Assembly (NCBI GenBank): GCA_020846975.1
Contig: JADLCX010000041.1
Span: 62,001 to 126,000 of the forward strand
Origin: Phycisphaerales bacterium
Lineage (GTDB): Bacteria > Planctomycetota > Phycisphaerae > Phycisphaerales > UBA1924
Length of the DNA: 64,000 bases
Direction: 5' to 3'
In this document: positions 9,753 to 18,691 of the stretch, in pieces
How the letters are laid out: every line of letters begins with the position of its first letter
How positions within the stretch are numbered: the first letter of the stretch is position 1
Made by a program: the position numbers and the translations under genes
The notes under the pieces: generated by a model
What the model saw: the letters and a program-made list of their open reading frames with translations, nothing else
Database searches by the model: none
What the model was told of the DNA's origin: nothing

Positions 9753-11600
9753 ATGACCCGCCGTCCGCCCCTCACCCTCTGGCTGCACATCCTCTGGGAC
9801 CTGTGGCGGTTGATTCTTCTGACCTCGGCGGTGCTCGTGACGGTGATCGCCTTCGCCGCGGCCGTGAAACCGCTGGCGGATGGGAAACTGGGGCCGGTCG
9901 ATACGCTGCGGTTCATGCTGCTGGCGATGCCGCCGATGCTGCAGTACGCCTTGCCGTTCGCGGCGTGCTTCGGGGCGACGCTGGCCTACCACCGGCTGAC
10001 AGCGGACAACGAGGCGACGGCGGCGTACGCGGGGGGGATCAGCCACCGGTCGCTGATCTTTCCCGCGCTCGCGTCCGGTGTCGTGCTGGCGATGCTGCTG
10101 CTGGTGCTCTCCAACCGAGTCATCCCGGCGTTTCTGCGCCAGATGAGCGAACTGGTCTCGCAGGACATCTCCAAGTTCATCGTGCACCAGATCAAGTCGG
10201 GTGAGGCGGTGCCGCTGGGGTCGGACAAGCGGCGCTTCCTGTTTGCCGATGAGGTCGTTGAGCAGGGCGCGGATGCCGAGACGGGCGCGTTCCAGAAGTT
10301 GTGGCTGGGGGGGCTGCTCCTGGTCAAACTCGACAAGCAGGGCGAGGTGGAAGAGCAGGCCTCGGCGCGCGAAGCGACCGTGTGGCTGCGGCGGGTCAAC
10401 GCCGCGACGGAAGAATCGGAAACGAGCGCGGGGCCGATGACCGAGGTGGTGATCCGGCCGCGGGATGCGGTGTTTCAGCGGAACGACAAGCGGGGCGAAG
10501 TCGGGCAGACGATCCAGCCGTTCCTGATCCCCAACTCATTCACGGACGATCCGAAGTACCTGACGGATGCGGAGCTGCGGGCCCTCAAGGACAAGCCGGA
10601 GCGGATCCAGGATGTCGATCGTCGCCGGCGCGAACTGGCGATGACGCTGGCGCAGTTCGAGGCGATCGAGGCGATCCGCGAATCGCTCCGAGACGCGTCG
10701 GCGCGCGTGGAGTTCGTGGATGCGCTCGGGCAACGGGTGGTCTTGAAGGCCGGCGAGATCCGTGCGCGGCGGCTGGATGTCGAGGACCAGACCGGTGGAT
10801 CCGCGGGGACGCGGCGCGGACCGCGCGACATGAGCCGGTACCAGGTCTTTCCGCGTCAGCGCGGCCAGCCGATCGTCGTCGAGCGGACGCTGGGCGACGG
10901 GACCATTCAGAGCCAGCGGGCCAACTCGGCGGAGCTGCGCCTGCCGAAGCCGTCGAGCGTGGCGGCGGCCTCGCCGGTGCTGGGCGGCGGGGCTGGGCCT
11001 CAGCGGGCGAGCCGCGCGAGGGTGTCGATGACCCTGCAACTGATGGAGGTCTCGGCGCAGGACATGGACGAGAACGGTGAACTGCTGGCGCCGGTGATCG
11101 ATGACAGCGGCGCCGAGATCCGGGCCGCGCCGGGCATCATCAGCGAGTGGACGCTGTCGGAACTCTCGCTGGTGCGGGACCCCGCGGAGGACCTGATTGC
11201 CGACGGCACGTACGCGCTGCTCTCGGCCGCGGACGAGCGGCAGCGGGAGCGGGCGGTTGAGCGGGACGTGATCGTGCGCGCCAGGGACGACCTGCGGCGG
11301 CACGTCGACGACCTGATGCGCGAGGTGCTGAGCAAGCAGCAGGAGCGGTTGGCGATGTCGGCGGCGTGCCTGGTCATGGTGCTGATCGGCGCGACGATGG
11401 CGCTCCGGCTGCGGGATTCCCTGCCCCTGGCGGTCTACCTCTGGGCGTTCTTCCCCGCGCTGGCGACGGTGATCACGATCAGCGCGGGCCAGCGCATGAC
11501 GCACGGGAGCGGGGCGGCGGGGCTGCCGCTGCTGTGGGCGGGTGTGGCCGCGCTGGGCACGCTGGGCGTGGTCGAGTTCGTGAAGCTGGTGAGGCACTAG
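9753..11600 (+). CDS. LptF/LptG-family permease, long form
   Basis: Inner-membrane half of an LPS-export ABC transporter (LptB2FG type). One hydrophobic segment at the N-terminus (LWRLILLTSAVLVTVIAFAA) and two more (MLLAMPPMLQYALPFAACFG; LIFPALASGVVLAMLLLVL) precede a large periplasmic region. Three more follow at the C-terminus, including MSAACLVMVLIGATMALRLRD. At 615 residues it is far longer than the usual 360, the excess lying in the periplasmic beta-jellyroll region. ATG 9753 is preferred because upstream in-frame codons do not look coding. It is separated by 2 bases from the glycosyltransferase gene and pairs with the shorter permease at 14330. Confidence 0.85.
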   Translation: MTRRPPLTLWLHILWDLWRLILLTSAVLVTVIAFAAAVKPLADGKLGPVDTLRFMLLAMPPMLQYALPFAACFGATLAYHRLTADNEATAAYAGGISHRSLIFPALASGVVLAMLLLVLSNRVIPAFLRQMSELVSQDISKFIVHQIKSGEAVPLGSDKRRFLFADEVVEQGADAETGAFQKLWLGGLLLVKLDKQGEVEEQASAREATVWLRRVNAATEESETSAGPMTEVVIRPRDAVFQRNDKRGEVGQTIQPFLIPNSFTDDPKYLTDAELRALKDKPERIQDVDRRRRELAMTLAQFEAIEAIRESLRDASARVEFVDALGQRVVLKAGEIRARRLDVEDQTGGSAGTRRGPRDMSRYQVFPRQRGQPIVVERTLGDGTIQSQRANSAELRLPKPSSVAAASPVLGGGAGPQRASRARVSMTLQLMEVSAQDMDENGELLAPVIDDSGAEIRAAPGIISEWTLSELSLVRDPAEDLIADGTYALLSAADERQRERAVERDVIVRARDDLRRHVDDLMREVLSKQQERLAMSAACLVMVLIGATMALRLRDSLPLAVYLWAFFPALATVITISAGQRMTHGSGAAGLPLLWAGVAALGTLGVVEFVKLVRH

Positions 11601-11602
11601 CG

Positions 11603-13519
11603 ATGGCCGATGGCGGAAGCGAGACGTCGGGCGTTGCGGCAACGGGCGCGGGTCGCGCGCTCGCGATGCCCGCCGACCCCGGCGACAAAGCGTCGCTCGC
11701 GCGATCGAGCGTTTCTTCGCTCACGACCGCGTTGGTGTTCATCGCGCTGATCCTGCTCGCACGCATCATCTACACGGGCTTTTTCTGCCCGTACGACCTT
11801 GTCGAGGACGAGGCGCACTACTGGCTGTGGTCCCGGCACCCGGATTGGTCGTACTACTCCAAAGGCCCGGGGATCGCGTGGGCGATCCGGGCGAGCACGA
11901 TGCTGTTCGGGCACCAGGAGTGGGCGGTTCGATTGCCAACGGTGATCGCGAGCGCGGCGGGTGCGCTGGCGTGCGCGGGGCTTGCGCGCGATGTCGCTCG
12001 GCGGGCGTTTGTCGATGACGGATCGGTCGCACGGCCGTCGTGGGCGGCGGTGTTCGCGGCCGCGGCGTACCTGCTCGCGCCGGCGTTCCAGGTCACCGGC
12101 ATCCTCGTGACCATCGACGGGTGCTACCTGGCGTGCTGGGCGTGGGCGTGCTGGATGGGCTGGCGGGCGCTCATGGAGCGGTCGAGGCCGGCGTGGCTGT
12201 TGCTGGGCGCGGCGATCGGCGTGGGGTTTGTCTTCAAGTACACGATCCTGCTGCTGGTCCCGGGGCTGGCGCTCTACTGGGCGTTGAGGTCGCGACGGCT
12301 GCGGATGTGCCCGGGCTGGGGCGCGTGGATGACCGGCGCACTGGTCGTGGTCCTGCTCGGGCTCGCGCCTGTGGTGTACTGGAACTACCGCGAGGACTGG
12401 CCGACCGTGCGTCACCTTGTCGGGCACCTCGGGCTTGAGGGCGGCGATGTTCCGATCGCCCCGTCACCGGCGAAGCGCGGGTACGACCCGGCGTGGACGC
12501 TCGAGTACCTGAGCGCGCCGATCGGCATGTTCGGGCCGGTGCTGGCGCTGGGCGTGGTGGCCGCGCTCCGGGTATTCCGGCGGAAACAGGCGACAACGCC
12601 GATCGGCGGCGATGCGCGCCGCCTGGGCGCGGCGTTCCTGCTCTGCTGCGCGGCGCCGATCCTGCTGTTCTACCTGGTCGTGTCGTTCATCGCCGAGCCG
12701 GAGCAGAACTGGGCCATCGCGGGGTTCGTGAGCGTGGTGACGCTCGCGGGGTGGTACGCGGCCGATGAACTGGCGAGGCGAGCCGCCGGCGCCGACCGGC
12801 CGCACCTGACGGCGCCTCCCGCGCCTCGAACCCGCGTGGTCAAGGTGCTGTGGCGGTTGTCGATCATCTACGGCGTGTGCGCAGCGCTGATCCTGCACCG
12901 TGCCGACCTCGCGGCGGCGCTGGCCAACCGAGCATCGTCGCTGCCGCCGATCGCATCGGCGATCCGCGCGGTCCGTGGCCGCGATGCCGGGCCGGTGGTG
13001 CCGGGCCGGTTGATCGGGGCGAAGCAGATGGCCTTGCACGCGCGGCGCGTCATCGAGTCGCTCGATTCGCAACAGACGGGTCGAACCGGGAGCAAGCCCG
13101 TCGTCCTGATCGCCGAGCATTACGGGCGAGCGAGCCAGTTGGATTACTACCTGAACCGCCCGATGCCCGGCGCGACCGCCGGGACGGGCCGCGGGGTGGC
13201 GGTCTTCAGTGCGCAATCGGTCATGGGCGGACGCCGCAGCCAGTTTGATCTGTGGCCCGACCGATCGCTGACCCAACCCGGCCTGATCGGCGCGGATGCG
13301 CTCCTGCTCTCGAACGACAAGCCGCAGACGGTGGCGAGGTGGGAGCGGATGTTCGAGCGTGTCGAGCCGCTGAACTCGACGCGGACGGATGATCCGCGCA
13401 AACTCGAAGGGGAGCACAAGAAGGACCGCGTGGCGTTCATCGGGCGGGGATTCCGAGGAATCGAGGCGCTCACGCACGCCCCGGAGGGCGAGCGGGGCAA
13501 CAATCAGGAATCGAAGTGA
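11603..13519 (+). CDS. ArnT/PMT-like glycosyltransferase (GT39/GT83 type), multi-span
   Basis: A 638-residue polytopic enzyme expected to use a polyprenyl-phosphate sugar on the periplasmic side of the inner membrane. The acidic catalytic loop typical of the family follows the first membrane segment (DLVEDEAHYWLWSRHPDWSYYSKGP). Around ten hydrophobic segments follow up to residue 430, then a soluble C-terminal part. It starts 2 bases after the LptF-like gene, and its last 4 bases overlap the PAP2 gene. Together with the two LPS permeases this suggests decoration of LPS or lipid A, but the sugar donor cannot be read from the sequence. Confidence 0.82.
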   Translation: MADGGSETSGVAATGAGRALAMPADPGDKASLARSSVSSLTTALVFIALILLARIIYTGFFCPYDLVEDEAHYWLWSRHPDWSYYSKGPGIAWAIRASTMLFGHQEWAVRLPTVIASAAGALACAGLARDVARRAFVDDGSVARPSWAAVFAAAAYLLAPAFQVTGILVTIDGCYLACWAWACWMGWRALMERSRPAWLLLGAAIGVGFVFKYTILLLVPGLALYWALRSRRLRMCPGWGAWMTGALVVVLLGLAPVVYWNYREDWPTVRHLVGHLGLEGGDVPIAPSPAKRGYDPAWTLEYLSAPIGMFGPVLALGVVAALRVFRRKQATTPIGGDARRLGAAFLLCCAAPILLFYLVVSFIAEPEQNWAIAGFVSVVTLAGWYAADELARRAAGADRPHLTAPPAPRTRVVKVLWRLSIIYGVCAALILHRADLAAALANRASSLPPIASAIRAVRGRDAGPVVPGRLIGAKQMALHARRVIESLDSQQTGRTGSKPVVLIAEHYGRASQLDYYLNRPMPGATAGTGRGVAVFSAQSVMGGRRSQFDLWPDRSLTQPGLIGADALLLSNDKPQTVARWERMFERVEPLNSTRTDDPRKLEGEHKKDRVAFIGRGFRGIEALTHAPEGERGNNQESK

Positions 13520-14307
13520 GCACCGCGATCGTGATATCCCCGCCCGCCCCGAACGTGTCTTCAACGAACGCGGCCGCGCCGCCGCCCGCGGGCGCCGGGA
13601 CGGCACCCTCACCGCCCGCGCGACCCGCCGGAGCAGCGACCCCCGGACGCGAACGCCTGGTCGCCCATCCCCTCGCGTGGCTCGGCGTGTTCATCATCGC
13701 GAGCGGCTGGGACCGCGCCGCGTGGCTGTTTGTGAAGACACGCACCATGCCCGTGACCGAGCGATGGGAGGCGCAGGGCGCGTTCGGCTCGGTCGGGTCG
13801 GCGATCTACCACGCCGTCAAGCACTGCGGCACCGTGTGGCTCCCCGCGGCGGTCGCGGCGGCGATCATCCTGCGATCGTTCGTGCAGCCGGACACCACCC
13901 GCGTCAGGCGAGCGATCCGCGTGGGCACGCTGCTGTTCTTCTGCCCCGCGGCGGCGGGGCTCGCGGCCGAGGCGCTCAAGCTCGTGCTCCGTCGCCAGCG
14001 GCCGGAACTGTCGGACGGCTGGTACGTCTTCCGGTTCGCCGACTTCTGGAACGGTTCGGGGCTGGGGCTTCCCTCGAGCCACGCGGCGCCGGCGGCGGCG
14101 TTCGCGTTGGCGTTGATCACGGTCTGGCCGCGGTGGTGGGCGTTGTTCGCGCTCGGCGCGGTGCTGTGCGGCGTTTCTCGCGTGTTGGCGGGGGCGCACT
14201 TTCCGAGCGATGTGGCGGCCGGCGCGTTCGTCGGGCTCTTGCTGGGTCGGGTGGTGATTCGGTTGGACCTGCGGAACAACCGCGGACGGCCGCTCGCCGC
14301 GGCGTAG
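13516..14307 (+). CDS. PAP2-family membrane phosphatase
   Basis: A 263-residue membrane protein with the three PAP2 motifs in order: KLVLRRQRP (KX6RP type), LPSSHAAP (PSxH) and SRVLAGAHFPSD (SRX5HX3D). Such enzymes dephosphorylate lipid phosphates, for example undecaprenyl diphosphate, phosphatidylglycerol phosphate or lipid A. The GTG start overlaps the stop of the glycosyltransferase by 4 bases (GTGA). The N-terminal 45 residues are Ala/Pro-rich and disordered. In this operon it may recycle the carrier lipid used by the glycosyltransferase; that link is inferred. Confidence 0.88.
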   Translation: MSTAIVISPPAPNVSSTNAAAPPPAGAGTAPSPPARPAGAATPGRERLVAHPLAWLGVFIIASGWDRAAWLFVKTRTMPVTERWEAQGAFGSVGSAIYHAVKHCGTVWLPAAVAAAIILRSFVQPDTTRVRRAIRVGTLLFFCPAAAGLAAEALKLVLRRQRPELSDGWYVFRFADFWNGSGLGLPSSHAAPAAAFALALITVWPRWWALFALGAVLCGVSRVLAGAHFPSDVAAGAFVGLLLGRVVIRLDLRNNRGRPLAAA

Positions 14308-14329
14308 GGCCGCGCGACGCCGCGAACAG

Positions 14330-15493
14330 GTGTGCACACCGGTGTTCTCGACACTCGACCGCCACATCGCCCGACAGTACCTCTTCAACGTGATCGCGTT
14401 GATGGTGGTGCTGTTCTCGTTCGTGGTCATGGTCGATGTCGCGCTCAACATCGGCCGGTTCCTGAACCGCGCGGCCGAACTGCACCGCGATCAGCCGCTG
14501 GGCGCGCTCCGCAAGACCGTGGTGACGGCGGCGCTGGTGGTCGATATCTGGTGGCCGCGGCTTCTGCAACTGTTCAACTACACGATCGGGCTGGGGCTGA
14601 TCGGCGCGATGGGGTTCACGTTCACGCAGCTCGTGCGTCATCGCGAGATCGTGGCGATGCTGGCGGGCGGGATCAGCCTGTTCCGGGCCATCCGTCCGGT
14701 TCTGCTGGTGGCCGCGCTGATGATGGGTGTTCGGACGATCAACCAGGAGCTGGTGATCGCCAACCCGCGCATCGCGCCGTTGCTCGGGCGTGACCCATCG
14801 GAGGCCGGCAAGCGAGAGTTGGGCGAGTTCCAGGTTCCGCCCACGCCCGACGGGCGCAGGCAGGTGCTCTTCGCCCGCAAGTTTGATCCACGCACGGCGA
14901 CGATGCACGGTGTGGAACTGTGGCGACGCAACGACAAGGGCGTGGCGACCAGCCGCGTCAGCGCCGATGAGGCACGCTGGATTGCCGGAGGCGCCAACCG
15001 CGGGTGGTCGCTGACCAACGCGACGGTCACGCGGCTGGACCTTGGCCGTCCCGGCGAAGGCGGGGCCCGCGCGGGCGAGCCTGCGCCGTCCATGCTCGAT
15101 ACGGACATCGAACCATCAACACTGCTGTTCAACCGTTTCGCATCGTTCAGCCAGAGCCTGTCGTGGGCGCAGATAGGTCGCATGCTCGAGAGTCCGCAGC
15201 TCAAGCCGGAGATGCGCGAGAAGCTGCAGCGCATCCGCTGGGGCCGAATCTCAACGATGCTGTCGGCGATCCTGTCGCTGCTCATCACCATGCCGTTCTT
15301 CCTGATGCGCGAGCCGAAGAACATGCTGGTGCAGTCGCTCAAGTGCGCCCCGGTGGGGATCGTCTCGCTCATGGGCGGCGTGCTGCTCGCGGCCATGCCC
15401 GTGCCGGGATTGCCCGCGGGGTTCGCGGTGTTTCTGCCGGTCGTGATTTTGCTTCCGGTGGCGATCGCGGTACTGAGCACGGTGCGGACGTAA
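14330..15493 (+). CDS. LptF/LptG-family permease, standard length
   Basis: A 387-residue permease of the usual LptF/LptG size. Hydrophobic segments lie at residues 18-38, 65-85 and 100-125, followed by a periplasmic domain and three membrane segments at the end (STMLSAILSLLITMPFFLMRE and two more). An LQSLKCAP-like cytoplasmic loop is as in other members. The start is GTG at 14330 or 14342; neither has a strong Shine-Dalgarno. It probably forms the heterodimer partner of the long form at 9753. The stop codon is the base of a very long hairpin (15491-15603). Confidence 0.85.
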   Translation: MCTPVFSTLDRHIARQYLFNVIALMVVLFSFVVMVDVALNIGRFLNRAAELHRDQPLGALRKTVVTAALVVDIWWPRLLQLFNYTIGLGLIGAMGFTFTQLVRHREIVAMLAGGISLFRAIRPVLLVAALMMGVRTINQELVIANPRIAPLLGRDPSEAGKRELGEFQVPPTPDGRRQVLFARKFDPRTATMHGVELWRRNDKGVATSRVSADEARWIAGGANRGWSLTNATVTRLDLGRPGEGGARAGEPAPSMLDTDIEPSTLLFNRFASFSQSLSWAQIGRMLESPQLKPEMREKLQRIRWGRISTMLSAILSLLITMPFFLMREPKNMLVQSLKCAPVGIVSLMGGVLLAAMPVPGLPAGFAVFLPVVILLPVAIAVLSTVRT

Positions 15494-15603
15494 AGGCAAA
15501 GCGAAAAGCGAACAACGAACAGCGAACAGCCAGACGGGACCAAAGCAGCTTGTCCCTCTCCGGCTGTTCGTTGTTCGCTGTTCGTTGTTCGGTGTTGCCT
15601 TTG
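15491..15603. repeat. Long imperfect hairpin made of GAACARC heptamers
   Basis: The left arm (15491-15531) is built from tandem GAACAAC/GAACAGC heptamers and pairs with the right arm (15562-15603) over about 38 positions with only a few mismatches and one bulge. An inner GGGAC/GTCCC stem (15536-15540 with 15552-15556) continues it. The lptG-like stop codon TAA is the base of the stem, and the next gene starts 33 bases after it. There is no U-tract. It may act as a 3' stabilising structure or be a non-autonomous repeat element. Confidence 0.8.
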
Positions 15604-15635
15604 TTTCCTCCCTCTGCTGTGGTCGTCTGAATACC

Positions 15636-16823
15636 ATGCTGCACAAGATGCCCAAGCCACACGACCAACCAACCCCGCACGGCATCCGTCTCCAGCGCGT
15701 CATGGCCGATGCCGGCGTCGCCTCGCGCCGCGACTGTGAGGAGATGATCACACGCGGCCTGGTCGAGGTGAACGGGGCGATCGTGGATCACCTGCCCGCG
15801 TTCGTGAACCCCGCGAAGGATCGCATCGTCGTCGATGGCCAGCCGCTGAAACTCGCGCGGAAGTCGCCGGGGGGCGAGAATGCCGCGGGCCGGCTCGCCG
15901 GCCGCGTGTACGTCATGCTCCACAAGCCCGACCGCGTCCTGTGCACGACCCGCGACGAGGTGGGAGACTCCAACGCCGGCGCGAGCTTCGGCGGCGGCGG
16001 CGCGGGCGGGGCACGCACAACCGTGACCGATCTCGTGCAGCACCCCAGCGGCGCACGGCTCTACCCCGCGGGCCGGCTCGACTACCACACCACCGGCCTG
16101 GTGCTCATGACCAACGACGGAGTGCTCGTCGATCGCCTGACGCACGCCCGCTACGGCGTCACCCGCACCTACCGGATTACCGTGAAAGGGCGCGTCTCGC
16201 AGGAACTCCTGCGCGATCTGCGGCGGCGTCTGGGCGTCGAACGAGCGCCCGCGCCGACCGATCGCGATGTTGCCGGGCGCGTGGCGGGCGGGCGGCGCAT
16301 CAACGGCGAAGACCGGACGCCCGACTCGGTGCGGCTGGTGCGTGAGCCGGGACAGATGACGACGATCGGCCGCGACGGCGTGCGGACCGAGGTCCCTTCC
16401 ATCAACTCGGTCATCGAGATCACCCTGCGCGAGGGCCGCAGCCGGCAACTCAAGGCGATCCTCGAACAGATGGGCGCACTCACCCGCAAACTCACGCGGA
16501 CGGCCATCGGCCCCTTGCGGCTGCGCGGCGTGGCGATCGGCCAGTGGCGCGACCTGACTCGCGAGGAAGTGGACACGCTCATGCAGAGCACGGGGCTCAC
16601 GGGCGGACGCGGCGGGAAGCCCGCCGACAAACGACCGGCACGAGAGGGACCGGCTGGGGGCGCTGGCAAGCCTTCTCGCACACGCGACGGCCGCGGCGAT
16701 CGGGGTCCGGGCCGTGATCGCGCGCCGGGCCGCGGCCCCGGCGGGTCGAAAGGACACGGCGGACGGAGAGGACCCGCGGGCGGGCGCGACCGCGGACGGC
16801 CCAAGGGAGGTCCGAGGTCGTGA
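15636..16823 (+). CDS. rRNA pseudouridine synthase, RsuA/RluB family
   Basis: An N-terminal S4 RNA-binding domain (IRLQRVMADAGVASRRDCEE) is followed by the synthase fold with the catalytic Asp in GRLDYHTTGLVLM. Members isomerise uridine in 16S or 23S rRNA. A Gly/Arg/Lys-rich tail of roughly 75 residues follows, probably disordered and RNA-binding. The ATG at 15636 is chosen; a second ATG at 15648 is possible. The stop overlaps the YihY start by 4 bases (GTGA). Whether the target is 23S (RluB) or 16S (RsuA) cannot be decided here. Confidence 0.9.
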   Translation: MLHKMPKPHDQPTPHGIRLQRVMADAGVASRRDCEEMITRGLVEVNGAIVDHLPAFVNPAKDRIVVDGQPLKLARKSPGGENAAGRLAGRVYVMLHKPDRVLCTTRDEVGDSNAGASFGGGGAGGARTTVTDLVQHPSGARLYPAGRLDYHTTGLVLMTNDGVLVDRLTHARYGVTRTYRITVKGRVSQELLRDLRRRLGVERAPAPTDRDVAGRVAGGRRINGEDRTPDSVRLVREPGQMTTIGRDGVRTEVPSINSVIEITLREGRSRQLKAILEQMGALTRKLTRTAIGPLRLRGVAIGQWRDLTREEVDTLMQSTGLTGGRGGKPADKRPAREGPAGGAGKPSRTRDGRGDRGPGRDRAPGRGPGGSKGHGGRRGPAGGRDRGRPKGGPRS

Positions 16824-18328
16824 TCCTCCGCCGCCGCAGCACCACGGCCGCCTCGCCCGCGCTCGATCCGACCGTGCAGGCCCTTCGCGGCGCGGCCGCC
16901 GATGCCCAGCGTTCCCGCCTCACGCAGATGGCCGCGGCGCTCAGTTACCGCGCGGTGTTCGGGATCGTGCCCGTGCTCGCGGTCGGCCTGTGGGTGCTGC
17001 ACAACGAACTCTCGCCGCAGGAACTGGAGGGGTACGTGGGCAAGGTGCTGGAGACGCTCGGGCTCTCGGCGATCTCGATCGACCCCGCGGCCGTCGGGCC
17101 GCCCGCGCCGCTGCACGCTTCGACGGGCGGCCAGGCCGCGACACTCGCCGAGTCGCAGTCGCTCAAGGCCTGGATCAGCGGGTTTGTCGATCGGCTCAAC
17201 GGCATCTCGTTCCGCGCCATCGGGCTGGTCGGCATGGGCATGTTGATCTACGCCGCGGTGTCGATGGTCGTCGAGATCGAGCGGGCGTTCAACCAGATCT
17301 TCCGCGTGCCCCGCGGTCGGTCGTGGTCTCGCCGGATCGTCAACTACTGGACGCTCATCACCCTCGGATCGGTCGGCCTGATCGCCACGTTCTACATGCA
17401 GCAGAAACTCAACACGCTGGTCGGCGATTGGACCAGCGGCCTGGGATGGGGCGCCGTCGCGCTCACCGTCGCCGGTCTGAGCATCCAGATCATCGTCTCG
17501 GCCTCGGTCCTCATCCTGCTCTACATGGTCGTGCCCAACACGCGCGTCCGGTTCTGGCCCGCGCTGTGCGGGGCCCTGCTCGCCGCGGCCATGTTCGAGT
17601 GCAGCAAGTTCGCCTTCGGCAAGTACGTCGAGTTCTCGGCGGGCCAGAGTTACACCCGGCTCTACGGCTCGCTCGCGCTCATCCCGCTCTTCCTGCTGTG
17701 GGTCTACTTCACCTGGATGATCGTGCTCTTCGGGATGCAGCTCACCTACCAGTTGCAGCACGGACGCGCCCAGACCCGTGCCCAGCCCATGAGCGAGTTC
17801 GGCCCGTCGGTCGCCGAGCCGACGGGCGCGCTGGTCGTGATGTCGGCCGCGGCCGCGTCGTTCGCCGAGGGCCACACGGTCGATGCGCCCGCGCTGGCAC
17901 GCCGCACGCGGCTGGGCGATGGCGTCGTCCGGCTCATCCTCGCCGCGCTCTGCGACCGCCGCCTGCTGCACCGGCTCGAATCCGAAGCCGCGGGCACGGG
18001 CACCGCCGCCGCCGAACCTACCTACACGCTCGCCCGCTCGCCCGAGACGATCCGGGTCTCCGAACTGCTCGAAGTCGGCTACGAACTCGCCCGTCGCGGC
18101 GGCGAACTCGCGGCCGGCGAAGAGAGCCCGGTCGTCACCCAACTCCGCCAAGCCCACCTTGCGGCCGCGGGCGAACGGACGCTCTCTGAAACGCTCAAGG
18201 CCGGTTCTCCCTCCCCCACGGCTCCGTCGGCCCCGCACACGGAGCGCAGCGCCCCCGGCCCGACCCGAACGGTCGGCAACCGCGAGCGGGAACCGGGAGC
18301 ATCCCGGGGTGCGGATAGTCCTGCGTAG
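16820..18328 (+). CDS. YihY/BrkB-family inner-membrane protein with C-terminal extension
   Basis: A membrane protein with the YihY arrangement of about six hydrophobic segments, including MAAALSYRAVFGIVPVLAVG near the N-terminus and SLALIPLFLLWVYFTWMIVLFG. The family was once called 'RNase BN', which is not correct for most members; transport roles are suspected. At 502 residues it has an added soluble C-terminus of some 180 residues resembling a winged-helix-like segment (VDAPALARRTRLGDGVVRLILAALCDRRLL) and a disordered end. The GTG start overlaps the preceding stop. Confidence 0.85.
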   Translation: MILRRRSTTAASPALDPTVQALRGAAADAQRSRLTQMAAALSYRAVFGIVPVLAVGLWVLHNELSPQELEGYVGKVLETLGLSAISIDPAAVGPPAPLHASTGGQAATLAESQSLKAWISGFVDRLNGISFRAIGLVGMGMLIYAAVSMVVEIERAFNQIFRVPRGRSWSRRIVNYWTLITLGSVGLIATFYMQQKLNTLVGDWTSGLGWGAVALTVAGLSIQIIVSASVLILLYMVVPNTRVRFWPALCGALLAAAMFECSKFAFGKYVEFSAGQSYTRLYGSLALIPLFLLWVYFTWMIVLFGMQLTYQLQHGRAQTRAQPMSEFGPSVAEPTGALVVMSAAAASFAEGHTVDAPALARRTRLGDGVVRLILAALCDRRLLHRLESEAAGTGTAAAEPTYTLARSPETIRVSELLEVGYELARRGGELAAGEESPVVTQLRQAHLAAAGERTLSETLKAGSPSPTAPSAPHTERSAPGPTRTVGNREREPGASRGADSPA

Positions 18329-18397
18329 CGGTTCGGGGCGGGGAGGGGGAGGGTGTCTTCACCGACCTACACTTTGCGAGCAGCGAAAGGACGACTC

Positions 18398-18640
18398 TTG
18401 AGCCGAACCCACCGCCATTGCCCGAAACCCGCCCGCCGCGCCCCCGTCGTGGCCGCCGGCGCGCTGGCCGTCGTGCTGGCCTCAACGTTGACCGGCTGCT
18501 ACGAGCGCGTCGTCAGCGCCCACGGCTTCGGGGCGGATCAGTACAACGTCTCGGAGCCGTACCAATCGCAGAGCGCGGTGGATGACTGGCTCTTCGGCAA
18601 GCAGGAGCGGACGAAGAAGACGCTGTTGCCCGGTGAATGA
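18398..18640 (+). CDS. Small lipoprotein (GCY / DQY-VS-PYQ type)
   Basis: An 80-residue protein with a signal peptide ending in the lipobox LTGC. A TTG start at 18398 is chosen because AAAGGA (18386-18391) sits 6 bases upstream; a longer in-frame GTG at 18353 is possible. The mature part begins CYERV and carries GFGADQYNVSEPYQ, which resembles GWSEDQYCYVSRPYQ in the lipoprotein encoded at 25884-26336. Both look like members of one uncharacterised envelope lipoprotein family. It precedes nuoB by 51 bases. Confidence 0.65.
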   Translation: MSRTHRHCPKPARRAPVVAAGALAVVLASTLTGCYERVVSAHGFGADQYNVSEPYQSQSAVDDWLFGKQERTKKTLLPGE

Positions 18641-18691
18641 GACGCCCTGAACCTTCCGCGACTTCCAATGTCTTGATCGGAGCGATTGCGC

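Noticed and set aside
6038-9916. A 1292-codon open frame on the minus strand across three plus-strand genes
   Set aside because: It is antisense to hlyC-like, TPR and cysS genes that have clear motifs. Its Arg/His/Pro-rich translation is typical of GC-rich shadow frames.
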